Shown here: positions 1-10,915 of the stretch, one piece after another | Numbering within the stretch: position 1 is the first letter of the stretch | Layout: each line of letters opens with the position of its first letter | Assembly: GCA_028751875.1 (NCBI GenBank) | Contig: CM054143.1 | Coordinates: 67,873,194 to 67,937,193, forward strand | Direction of reading: 5' to 3' | Source of the DNA: Rapana venosa | Lineage: Eukaryota > Mollusca > Gastropoda > Neogastropoda > Muricidae | Length of the DNA stretch: 64,000 nt | The notes under the pieces: generated by a model | Told to the model about the DNA's origin: nothing | The model's input: only the letters and a program-made list of their open reading frames with translations | The model's database searches: none | Program-made: the position numbers and the translations under genes

Positions 1-232
1 TCTGTGCTTTGTGTGTGTGCAGAGTGACTTTGTCAGCATGTGTCTGTGCTTTGTGTGTGCAGAGTGACTTTGTGTCACTTTGTCAGCATGTGTCTGTGCT
101 TTGTGTGTGTGTGCAGAGTGACTTTGTGTCTCTTTGTCAGCATGTGTCTGTGCTTTGTGTGTGTGCAGAGTGACTTTGTGTCGCTTTGTCAGCATGTGTC
201 TGTGCTTTGTGTGTACGCAGAGTGACTTTGTG
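1..232. repeat. Minisatellite, ~50-bp unit
   Basis: About four imperfect copies of a GT-rich unit contain GCAGAGTGACTTTGTGTC and TTTGTCAGCATGTGTCTG. Each unit has a GT-rich run followed by CAG, which looks like a 3' splice site. The array begins before the window, and no coding sequence is recognised in it. Confidence 0.85.
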
Positions 233-388
233 TCAGCTGTTGTGTGCAAAGGTCCTTCATGTCAGCTGTTGTGTGCCAAGTGACCTCATGTCAGCTGTTG
301 TGTGCCAAGTGACCTCATGTCAGCTGTTGTGTGCCAAGTGACCTCATGTCAGCTGTTGTGTGCCAAGTGACCTCATGTCAGCTGTTTT
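233..388. repeat. Minisatellite, 29-bp unit
   Basis: Five copies of a unit containing CAGCTGTTGTGTGCCAAGTG follow directly on the previous array. The region 389-830 after it is ordinary intron-like sequence in which I see nothing. Confidence 0.88.
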
Positions 389-831
389 TATCATGTGTTC
401 ATTCCTCCTGGTCATTGCCTATACTCCCCCCTTACCTGGCCTGGCCCAGCATGGCCTAGTGGCATGGCGTGGTGTGTCTTCAATTTTACGTCTGTTCACT
501 TAAAGTGATATGTGGCGTGGTCGTGCACATGGTCTGCGCCTTGTCCTTCATCATGTGCTGTCTTGGCGTGTGTCTGGAAGCATGCATCAGTGCATCATCA
601 GTGTGAAAATCCACTGATGACGTGTGCCCCGTCTCTTTCGCTACCTTCTTTATTTGTTTTATGCATTTGCTGATTTGAAAGTCGTGAGCAGTTCATATTT
701 GACGCATTGATTGGTGGTGCGTGTATGCTCTTTGGTATTATTTGTCAGAGACATGTTATGCTCTTCGTTACATGAAATATAACATATCACTTGGTTGTGC
801 ACACACACACCACACAAAGTATTTACAGTTG

Positions 832-859
832 TGATATATATATATCTATATATTTTATA

Positions 860-894
<35 letters not shown>

Positions 895-903
895 ATATAT
901 TAT
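832..903. repeat. (AT)n microsatellite
   Basis: An interrupted AT dinucleotide tract directly abuts the 5' end of the RTE fragment at 904. This suggests that the element landed in, or was truncated at, the AT tract. Confidence 0.9.
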
Positions 904-1786
904 ATGTCACCGACACTGTTCATTGTCTTCTTTGAGCGCATAATGACTGATGCCATAGAAGATCACACTGGCACAGTCAGTATTGGAGGGCGGACAATCA
1001 CCAACCTTAGATTTGCTGATGACATCGATGGACTGGCAGGAAACGAACAGGAACTAGCCAACCTAGTGTACCACCTGGAGAAAACATCCTCCAGATACGG
1101 CATGGAGATCAGTGCCAAGAAGATAAAACTCATGACAAACAATGCCCAGCTAATCACTTCCAAGATCACAGTCAGTGGGAAAGAACTTGAGGTTGTGGAT
1201 CACTTTAAGTTCCTTGGAGCTATTATTAGTGAAGAAGGTTCAAAGACCAAAATCATCGCAAGAGCTGCACTAAACAGTAGCAGCAATGTTGAAGCTCAAG
1301 ACCATCTGGAAAGACCGAAACATCGCTCTCAGGACCAAGGTCAAGCTACTGCATGCACTGGTCACCTCCACATATCTGTATGCCTGCAAATCCTGGACAC
1401 TGAATGCAGATCTACAAAGGAGGATCCAGACTTGGGAGGTGAGATGCCTCAGAAGACTCCTTGGCATTTCATACACAGACCACATTACCAATGAAGAAGT
1501 TCGACAAATCATCAACCAACAAGTAGCACCACAAAGACCTGCTGACCACAGTCAAGAAATGGAAGCCAAGACCATACTGCAAGGAACGGTGCAGGGGAAG
1601 AGAAGGCGAGGCAGGCTGAAGAAGAAATGGGCAGACAACATCACTGAATGGACAGGGAAGAGCTTCTCCACAACCCAGGCACTTGCTCACCACCGCTGCA
1701 AATGGAGCCAACTGGTGCAACGTTCGTCACTCAAGTCCCCCTACAACCCTGGAGGGGGTTACGGGAGCACATGAGATGAGATGAGT
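904..1786 (+). mobile_element. RTE-type non-LTR retrotransposon, 5'-truncated
   Basis: The fragment encodes the second half of a reverse transcriptase of the RTE 'endonuclease-reverse transcriptase' family. Visible parts are LFIVFFERIMTDAIEDH, the catalytic box LRFADDIDGLAG (FADD intact), YGMEISAKKIKLMTNN and FKFLGAIISEEGSK. After a frameshift near 1270-1290 come LKTIWKDR, YACKSWTL and LRRLLGISYTDHITNEEV, then AKTILQGTVQGKRRRGR-type tail motifs with small deletions. It ends with a GATGAGATGAG-type 3' tail near 1785. It is a dead copy, related to those at 16199-17148, 31893-34180 and 53795-54120. Confidence 0.88.
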
Positions 1787-1854
1787 TCTGTCACAACAGA
1801 GTTCTTCGCTATGAAGTGTCAGATACATGTTATGCTGTTTGTTGTTACTTGAAA

Positions 1855-2112
1855 TAAACACACACACACAAACACACACACACACAAAAACACACAACTA
1901 TTATTTTCAAAAACACACACCACTATTCACAGTCCACACACACCACACACACACACATGCATGCATGCCAAATCATGCAACACACAGAGATATATATATA
2001 TAAATATATATACACATAGATATATACATAGATAGATAGATATTTTTGCAGGATATAAAATATATATATATATAATAATATATTATATATATAATATATA
2101 TATATAATGTAT
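1855..2112. repeat. (CA)n and (TA)n microsatellites
   Basis: CA-rich runs at about 1855-1960 are followed by TA-rich runs at about 1988-2110. The stretch 2113-2320 is ordinary AT-rich sequence. Confidence 0.85.
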
Positions 2113-2319
2113 GTATAAAATAATCACAACTTCCCAACTGTGAATACTTGCAGGTATATGACCTGTTCATGTGTATGCATTGTAACCCCGTTACCTATAA
2201 CAGATGTGTTGAAAATGTTAAAGAAAATTTTACTGAGAGTGCACATTTGAAAATGGATAAATGATTCCTGAACTGTGTTGGCAATTAATGTTGAAAGCAA
2301 AACAAAGACAGTATCTGTG

Positions 2320-5300
2320 TGTTGGAGGAAGAATGAGTGTCTGTGGGTGTTGGAGGGAGAGTGAAGACAGTGTGTGTGTTGAGGGGGAATGAAGACAGTG
2401 TGTTTTTTTTATTTATTTTATTTCGAGAGTAATGGAATAAGCACTCATGTGCTTTTTTTCATCCAGTCCCTGTGTGTATGCAGTTTTGTAAATTCTGTCA
2501 TCCGTTCCCACCGGCACACAATGGCCTACTCTTCTGAAAAGCAGAATGGGTTTTAAAATGTGGGCAAGATGTTCTGCGTGCGTTCGCACATGGGACCTTG
2601 GTTTATAGTCTCCTGTGTGTGTGTGTGTATGTGTGTGTGTGTGTGCATGCGTATGTGCATGCGTGTATGTATGTGTTGGGGAGTAAAGAATGTCTGTGTA
2701 TGAGCGCGAGAATGAAGACAATGTGTGGGGTTAGAGGGGGAATGAAAAACAATGTGTGTGTTAGAGGGGGAATGAAGATAATGTCTGTGTGTGTTAGAAG
2801 GGATGAAGATAATGTCTGTGTGTGTTAGAGGGAGAATGAAGACAGTGTCTTGTGTGTTAGAAAGGGGGAATGAAGACAATGTCTTGTGTGTTAGAGGGGG
2901 GAATGAAGAAGTGTCTGTGTGTGTTAGAGGGTGAATGAGATAATGTGTGTGTTAGAGGGAGAATGAAGACAATGTTTTTGTGTTAGAGGGAGAATGAAGA
3001 CAATGTGGGGGTTAGAGGGAGAATGAAGACAAAGTCTGTGTTAGAGGGAGAATGAAGACAATGTCTGTGTGTGTTAGAGGGAGAATGAAGACAATGTCTG
3101 TGTGTGTTAGAGGGGGAAAAGAAGACAAAAGTCTGTGTGTGTTAGAGGGAGAATGAAGACAATGTGTGTGTTTTTAGGGGGAATGAAGATAATGTCCCGT
3201 GTGTGTTAGAGGGGGAATGAAGACAATGTTTTGTGTGTGTGTTAGAGGGAGAATGAAGATAATGTCTGTGTGTGTTAGAGGGAGAATGAAGACAATGTGT
3301 GTTTGAGGGAGAATGAAGATAAGTCTGTGTGTGTTAGAGGGAGAATGAAGACAATGTCTGTGTGTGTTAGAGGGAGAATGAAGACAATGTCTGTGTGTGT
3401 TAGAGGGAGAATGAAGACAATGTGTGTGTGTGTTAGAGGGAGAATGAAGACAATGTGTGTGTTAGAGGGAGAATGAAAACAATGTGTTTGTGTGTTAGAG
3501 GGAAATGAAGACAATGTGTGTGTGTGTGTTAAGGGAGAATGAAGATAATGTCTGTGTGTGTTAAAGGGAAATGAAGACAATGTGTGTGTGTGTGTTAGAA
3601 GGAGAATGAAGACAATGTTGTGTTTAGAGGGGGAATGAAGACAATGTCTGTGTGTGTTAGATGGAGAATGAAGACAATGTCTGTGTGTGTTAGAGGGAGA
3701 ATGAAGACAATGTGAGGGAGAATGAAGACAATGTGTGTGTTAGAGGGAGAATGAAGACAATGTCTGTGTTAGAAGGAGAATGAAGACAATGTCTGTGTGT
3801 GTTAGAGGGAGAATGAAGACAATGTCTGTGTTAGAGGGAGAATGAAGACAATGTCTGTATTAGAGGGAGAATGAAGACAATGTGTGTGTTAGAGGGAGAA
3901 TGAAGACAATGTCTGTATGTGTTAGAGGGAGAATGAAGACAATGTCTGTGTGTGTTAGAGGGAGAATGAAGACAATGTCTGTGTTAGAGGGAGAATGAAG
4001 ACAATGTCTGTGTTAGAGGGAGAATGAAGACAATGTCTGTGTGTGTTAGAGGGAGAATGAAGACAATGTGTGTGTTAGAGGGAGAATGAAGACAATGTCT
4101 GTGTTAGAAGGAGAATGAAGACAATGTCTGTGTGTGTTAGAGGGAGAATGAAGACAATGTGTGTGTTAGAGGGAGAATGAAGATAAAGTGTGTGTTGAGG
4201 GAGAATGAAGACAATGTCTGTGTGTGTTAGAGGGAGAATGAAGACAATGTGTGTGTTAGAAGGAGAATGAAGACATGTCTGTGTTAAGAGGGAGAATTAA
4301 ATCAATGTCTGTGTGTTTGAGGGAGAATGAAGACAATGTGTGTGTATAGAGGAGAAAGAAGACAATGTCTGTGTGTGTAGAGGGAATTGAAACAAGTGTC
4401 TGTGTTTAGAGGGAGAATGAAGATAATGTCTGTGTGTGTTAGAGGAGAATGAAGACAATGTGTGTTGTGTGTGTTAGAAGGAGAATGAAGACAATTTTGG
4501 TGTGTTAGAGGGAGAATGAAGACAATGTCTGTTTGTGTTAGATGGAGAATGAAGACAATGTCTGTGTGTGTTAGAGGGAAAATGAAGACAATGTGAGGGA
4601 GAATGAAGACAATGTGTGTGTTAGAGGGAGAATGAAGACAATGTCTGTGTTAGAAGGAGAATGAAGACAATGTCTGTGTGTGTTAGAGGGAGAATGAAGA
4701 CAATGTCTGTGTTAGAGGGAGAATGAAGACAATGTCTGTTTTAGAGGGAGAATGAAGACAATGTGTGTGTTAGAAGGAGAATGAAGACAATGTCTGTGTG
4801 TGTTAGAGGGAGAATGAAGACAATGTCTGTGTTAGAGGGAGAATGAAGACAATGTCTGTGTTAGAAGGAGAATGAAGACAATGTCTGTGTGTGTTAGAGG
4901 GAGAATGAAGACAATGTGTGTGTTAGAGGGAGAATGAAGATAATGTGTGTGTTAGAGGGAGAATGAAGACAATGTGTGTGTTAGAGGGAGAATGAAGACA
5001 ATGTCTGTGTGTGTTAGAGGGAGAATGAAGACAATGTCTGTGTGTGTTAGAGGGAGAATGAAGACAATGTGTGTGTTAGAGGGAGAATGAAGACATGTGT
5101 GTGTGTGTGTGTTAGAAGGAGAATGAAGACAATGTGTGTGTGTGAGGGAGAATGAAGACAATGTCTGTGTTAGAGGGAGAATTAAATCAATGTCTCTGTG
5201 TGTTAGAGGGAGAATGAAGACAATGTGTGTGTTAGAGGGAGAATGAAGACAATGTCTGTGTGTGTTAGAGGGAGATTGAAGACAATGTCTGTGTTAGAGG

Positions 5301-8300
5301 GAGAATGAAGATAATGTCTGTGTGTGTTAGAGGGAGAATGAAGACAATGTGTGTGTGTGTTAGAAGGAGAATGAAAACAATGTGTGGGGTGTGTTAGAGG
5401 GAGAATGAAAACAATGTGTGTGTGTGTTAGAGGGAGAATGAAGACAATGTCTGTGTGTTTAGAGGGGGAATGAAGACAATGTCGTGTGTGTTAGAGGGAG
5501 AATGAAGACAATGTCTGTGTGTTGGGTTTGAGGGAGAATGAAGACCAAAGTGTATGTTAGAGGGAGAATGAAGACAATGTTTGTGTTAGAGGGAGAATGA
5601 AGACAATGGTGTGTGTTAGAGGGAAAAATGAAGACAATGTGTGTGTTTGAGGGGGAAGAAGACATGTCTGGGGTGTTAGAGGGAGAATGAAGAGAATGTG
5701 TGTGTGTATTAGAGGGAGAATGAAGACAATGTCTGTGTGTTTTTAGAGGGAGAATGAAGATAATGTCTTTTGTGTTAGAGGGGGGATTGAAGACAATTCT
5801 GTGGTGAGGGAGAATGAAGATAAAGTCTGTGTGTGTTAGAGGGAGAATTTAAGCAATGTGTGTGTGTGTTAGAAGGAGAATGAAGACAATGTGTGTGTGT
5901 TAGAGGGAGAATGAAGACAAAGTCTGTGTGTGTTAGAGGGAGAATGAAGACAATGTCTGTGTGTGTTAGAGGGAGAATGAAGACAATGTCTGTGTGTGTT
6001 AGAGGGAGAATGAAGACAATGTGTGTGTTAGAGGGAGAATGAAGACAATGTATGTGTTAGAGGGAGAATGAAGACAATGTTTGTGTTAGAGGGAGAATGA
6101 AGACAATGTGTGTGTTAGAGGGGAATGAAGACCCAAAGTCTGTGTGTGTTAGAGGGAGAATGAAGACAATGTGTGTGTTAGAGGGAGAATGAAGACAATT
6201 CTTTTGTGTGTTGGGGAGAATGAAGACAATGTGTGTGGGTTAGAGTGAGAATGAAGACAATGTGTGTGTTGAGGGAGAATGAAGACAATGTCTGTGTGTG
6301 TTAGAGGGAGAATGAAGACAATGTCTGTGTGTGTTAGAGGGAGAATGTAGACAATGTCTGTGTTAGAGGGAGAATGAAGACAATGTGATGGAGAATTAAG
6401 ACAATGTGTGTGTTGGAGGGAGAATGAAGACAATGTCTGTGTGTGTTAGAGGGAGAATGAAGACAATGTCTGTGTGTGTTAGAGGGAGAATGAAGACAAT
6501 GTCTGTGTGTGTTAGAGGGAGAATGAAGACAATGTGAGGGAGAATGAAGACAATGTGTGTGTTAGAGGGAGAATGAAGACAATGTGTGTGTGTGTGTGTG
6601 TGTGTGTTTAGAAGGAAATGAAGACAATGTGTGTGTGTTAGAGGAGAATGAAGACAATGTGTGTGTTAGAGGGAGAATGAAGACAATGTATGTGTTAGAG
6701 GGAGAATGAAGACAATGTCTGTGTGTGTTAGAGGGAGAATGAAGACAATGTCTGTGTTAGAGGGAGAATGAAGACAATGTCTGTGTTAGAGGGAGAATGA
6801 AGACAATGTCTGTGTGTGTTAGAGGGAGAATGAAGACAATGTGTGTGTTAGAGGGAGAATGAAGACAATGTCTGTGTTAGAAGGAGAATGAAGACAATGT
6901 CTGTGTGTGTTAGAGGGAGAATGAAGACAATGTGTGTGTTAGAGGGAGAATGAAGACAATGTCTGTGTTAGAAGGAGAATGAAGACAATGTTTGTGTGTG
7001 TTAGAGGGAGAATGAAGACAATGTGTTGTGTGTTTTGAAGGAGAATGAAGACAATGGTTGTGTTTAGAGGGAGAATGAAGACAATGTGTGTGTGTGTTAG
7101 AGGGAGAATGAAGACAATGTCTGTGTTAGAGGGGGAATGAAGACAATGTCTGTGTGTGTTAGGGGAGAATTGAAAAATGTGTGTGTTAAGGGAGAATGAA
7201 GACAATGTCTGTGTGTGTTAGAGGGAGAATGAAAGATAATGTCTGTTTGTGTTAGAGGGAGAATGAAGACAATGTCTGTGTTAGAGGGAGAATGAAGATA
7301 ATGTCTGTGTGTGTTTTGAGGAGAATGAAGACAATGTGTTTTGTGTGTTAGAGGAGAATGAAGACAATGTGTGTGTGTGTTAGAGGGAGAATGAAGACAA
7401 TGTCTGTGTGTGTTAGAGGGAGAATGAAGACAATGTCTGTGTGTGTTAGAGGGAGAATGAAGACAATGTCTGTGTGTGTTAGAGGGAGAATGAAGACAAT
7501 GTCTGTGTGTGTTAGAGGGAGAATGAAGACAATGTCTGTGTGTGTTAGAGGGAATGAAGACAATGTCTGTGTTAGAGGGAGAATGAAGACAATGTGTGTG
7601 TGTTAGAGGGAGAATGAAGACAATGTCTGTGTTAGAGGGAGAATGAAGACAATGTGTGTGTGTGTTAGAAGGAGAATGAAGACAATGTCTGTGTGTGTTA
7701 GAGGGAGAATGAAGACAATGTGTGTGTTAGAGGGAGAATGAAGACAATGTGTGTGTTAGAGGGAGAATGAAGACAATGTGTGTGTGTTAGAGGGAGAATG
7801 AAGACAATGTGTGTGTGTGTGTTACAGGGAGAATGAAGATAATGTTGTGTGTGTGTTACAGGGGGAATGAAGACAATGTCTGTGTGTGTTAGAGGGAGAA
7901 TGAAGACAAGTGAGGGAGAATGAAGAGAAAAGTGTGTGTTAGAGGGGGAATGAAGACAATGTGTGTGTTAGAGGGAGAATGAAGGGGCAATGTGTGTGTG
8001 TTAGAGGGAGAATGAAGACAAGTCTGTGTGTGTTAGAGGGAGAATGAAGACAATGTGTTTGTTATAGGGAGAATGAAGATAATGTTTGGTGTGTTAGACC
8101 GAGAATGAAGACAATGTGTGTTGATAGAGGGAGAATGAAGACAATGTGTGTGGTGTGTGTGTGTTAGAGGGAGAATGAAGAACAATGTCTGTGTGTGTTA
8201 GAGGGAAATGAAGACAATGTGAGGGGGAATGAAGACAAAGTGTGTGTTAGAGGGAGAATGAAGACAAAGTGTGTGTTAGAGGAGAATGAAGACAATGTCT

Positions 8301-8905
8301 GTTGTAGAGGGAGAATGAAGATAATGTTTTGTGGGGTGTTTAGGGAGAATGAAGAGAATGTGTGTGTGTTGAGGGAAATGAAGACAATGTGTGTGTGTGT
8401 TAGAGGGAGAATGAAGACAATGTGTGTGTTAGAGGGAGAATGAAGATAATGTCTGTGTGTGTTAGAGGGAGAATGAAGACAATGTGTGTGTGTGTTAGAG
8501 GGAGAATGAAGACAATGTCTGTGTGTGTTAGAGGGAGAATGAAGACAATGTGTGTGTGTGTTAGAGGGAGAATGAAGACAATTCGTGTGTGTTAGAGGGA
8601 GAATGAAGACAATGTCTGGGGTGTGTTAGAGGGAGAATGAAGACCCAAAGTGAGGGAGAATGAAGACAATGTGTGTTTAGAGGGAGAATGAAGACAAATT
8701 TTTTGTATGTGTTTTGAGGGAGAATGAAGACAGTGTGTGTTTTGTTAGAGGGAGAATGAAGACAATGTTTTGTTTTAGAGGGAGAATGAAAAACAATGTG
8801 TGTGTTAGAGGGGGAATGAAGACAATTCTGTGTTTGAGGGATAATGAAGACAATGTGTGTGTTAGAGGGGGAATGAAAAATCTGTGTGTGTTAGAGGGAG
8901 AATGA
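2320..8905. repeat. 6.6-kb minisatellite, ~27-35 bp unit
   Basis: Roughly 200 copies of a unit with core TTAGAGGGAGAATGAAGACA plus a variable (TG)n segment (2 to 10 dinucleotides). Blocks of several units recur as higher-order repeats; for example the order of long and short (TG)n units is similar around 3700-4200 and 4600-4950. Purines and G/T dominate the plus (sense) strand. All reading frames here are repeat translations. The array lies upstream of exon 1 and so within an upstream intron. Confidence 0.95.
2405..2590 (+). mobile_element. Retroposon family A, insert in minisatellite
   Basis: This insert includes ATAAGCACTCATGTGCTTTT, a CATCCAGTCCC block and CCACCGGCACACAATGGCC. The same family recurs at 14803-14930 (plus), 20975-21065 (minus) and 30835-30990 (minus). 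The first three copies sit inside or next to tandem arrays. It may be a SINE or a LINE 3' end, and the clade was not identified. Confidence 0.75.
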
Positions 8906-8929
8906 TGATGTAAGGCAAAAAATGGAGGG

Positions 8930-9389
8930 GTGTGTAGTGTTTGGTGAGGGGGTAGGGGGGAACTGAAGGAGGTGTGTGTGTGTGTGTTTCAGGAGGGGGG
9001 GGACTATGACGGGATAGGGGGAACTGAAGGAGGTGTGTGTGTGTTTCAGGAGGGGGTGGGCTATGACGGGATAGGGGAACTGAAGGAGGTGTGTGTGTGT
9101 TTCAGGAGGGGGTGGACTTGACGGGATAGGGGGAACGAAGGAGGTGTGTGTGTGTTTCAGGAGGGGGGGGACTATTGACGGGATGGGGGAACTGAAGGAG
9201 GTGTGTGTGTTTTTCAGGAGGGGGTGGACTATGACGGGATAGGGGGAACTGAAGGAGGTGTGTGTGTGTTTCAGGAGGGGGTGGACTATGACGGGATAGG
9301 GGGAACTGAAGGAGGTGTGTGTGTGTTTCAGGAGGGGGGTGGACTATGACGGGATAGGGGGAACTGAAGGAGGTGTGTGTGTGTTTCAG
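8930..9389 (+). repeat. ~56-bp array duplicating the exon 1 acceptor and exon start
   Basis: About seven copies precede the true exon, with TTTCAG near 8990, 9045, 9100, 9158, 9212, 9268 and 9326. Each has a GT-rich tract, TTTCAG, then the first ~27 nt of exon 1 (encoding EGVDYDGIG), then GGAACTGAAGGAGGT. Every unit therefore has a polypyrimidine-poor but recognisable 3' splice site and an exon start. Some units carry 1-nt indels. The real exon is the last unit, where the repeat gives way to unique coding sequence. Confidence 0.92.
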
Positions 9390-9540
9390 GAGGGGGTGGA
9401 CTATGACGGGATAGGAGCCCAGGATGATGCCTCCTTTCCCACAGAACTGTCTGAGGGCACCAGTGACATGACCCCAGGCATGCTGACCTCCGTGGATTCT
9501 TCCTCTGAACTGTTTGAGGAAAACATGCAGTCACCAATGG
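9390..9540 (+). CDS. TRAPPC8: TRAPPC8 exon 1 of window (acidic/serine-rich linker)
   Basis: The exon is 151 nt, entering in phase 0 after a TTTCAG acceptor and leaving in phase 1 at a GTGAGC donor (9541). It starts EGVDYDGIGAQDD and continues as an acidic, Ser/Thr/Met-rich, low-complexity stretch ending NMQSPM. This fits the poorly conserved linker of TRAPPC8 between its N-terminal region and the conserved CLT-x-D-x-D-R block. Assignment therefore depends on in-phase joining to exons 2 and 3 rather than on clear homology. The first 27 nt and the acceptor are repeated in tandem upstream (see 8930-9389), so the true acceptor could be any of several copies. The last copy is chosen because only it continues into unique coding sequence. 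Confidence 0.7.
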
Positions 9541-10770
9541 GTGAGCCAGGGATGGTTGTGTTTTGTGTTAGACATTCCCAGGTCACTCAGAGTGCATTCT
9601 GTCTCTGTCTTCACAGCTTGCAATCTGTAGTCATGAAGGGTCATCTTTACACTGAGAAGAAAGGGGTCTGAGGTAGATGGCTGTGTTCAAGTACCTGGCT
9701 CTGTTGGCAGTCAGACACCACTTTTGAGTATTTGAAAACACAGGTTGTTATGCAAAGAGCTTGTTATGGGCAGAGACAACCTCAACATAATATTTCAAAG
9801 TATAACAACAATTTTTTCCATCAGCCTTCTGTATGACTTTGTGTGCTATAACGTAACTGTGAGAAAACTCTGCCAAGATTGAAGAAAAATCACTCCAATG
9901 CATAACACTGACGGCAAAGAAATATAAGATTTTCTTTAAATCGCCAACTGTATAAATTTGATGAAAAAATTCCAAAGACATATTGCCACCCAAAATAGTA
10001 AAAAAAAATAAAATTTCCACATGGAGAGATTAGATGTTCATATGTCAAGAAAGCAACCAACAACAACAACAACAACAACAACAAGATTGTGGAGGTTTGG
10101 CTAGCTGGCTGGGCACAAGTCAGCCCTGGGATCCATCTGCAGAAGAGCCAAAGGAAACACTGCTGGTGCTGTGGACACTTGGCTTGGTAACGGGTATTCA
10201 CTGCAGTGGGTTCTGTATTTTGTCTGTGTGATATTTCACCATGATAAAACATAGCAAGAAGAAAACAACCAACCAGTTGCGGCAAAGCTTGTAAAATCAA
10301 ATGAAAAAATGTCCAGATTTTTTCCAGAAAGAAAGATTCATTTCATCAAACAAGGAATGAAGTAGATACTTTGTCAATCTTGTCTGAACTTTTTGCAAAC
10401 ATGAAATAGAAAACAAGATCCATTAGCAACATTTCTTCTTTGGGCCAGCTCCCATTGCACCGTGCGTCGAGATAGTGGCTGGAATGGTGCAGGCTCAAAC
10501 CCCCCCCATAACTGATGACATTCTTCAAACCCATGATCGTCCAGCCCATTACCTAACTTGGCGCTAACCACTGTGCTATGGTTGCTGGTTGGATTTTTGT
10601 TTGTTGATAAACTAAGAGTAGTGGATGGCATTGTGTTCTGTCACTGTCAATGAGGCAACCTGAAATGTGGCTGTGTGCTCTTGTTGGTAACTAAGCTAAA
10701 AGTTGTGGCTGGATGGCATTGTGTTCTGTGATTGAGCTGACTGGCACTGTGGCTGTGTGTGTGTGTGTAG
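9541..10770 (+). other. Intron 1, no feature except a CAA repeat
   Basis: The intron is 1230 bp. A (CAA)n run lies at about 10054-10083, and poly-A and poly-C runs lie near 9998 and 10501. Two partly similar segments near 10600-10640 and 10690-10735 share GGATGGCATTGTGTTCTGT. Nothing coding was recognised. Confidence 0.7.
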
Positions 10771-10915
10771 ATGCCCTGGAGTCGGGCAGTGTGCAGGAGG
10801 ACCTGTTTGACCACCCCCTGTCCCTCAGCCAGACCATCAAGCCCTCGTCCTCCACCGAGGTCAGCACCCTGGACACTGATCTGACTGCTGCTGCCAACGG
10901 CTACACGGACTCTGG
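10771..10915 (+). CDS. TRAPPC8: TRAPPC8 exon 2 of window (linker)
   Basis: The exon is 145 nt, after a GT-rich tract ending GTGTAG, with a donor GTAGGC at 10916. It enters in phase 1, completing an Asp codon with exon 1, and leaves in phase 2, completing Gly with exon 3. The peptide includes ALESGSVQEDLFDHPLSLSQ and ends in AANGYTDSG. It is acidic and serine-rich like exon 1, and GC-rich at third positions, unlike the flanking intron. Family homology is weak here, and support comes from phase, codon use and position. The donor is the first unit of a 2.5 kb minisatellite, so many near-identical donors follow it. Confidence 0.72.
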
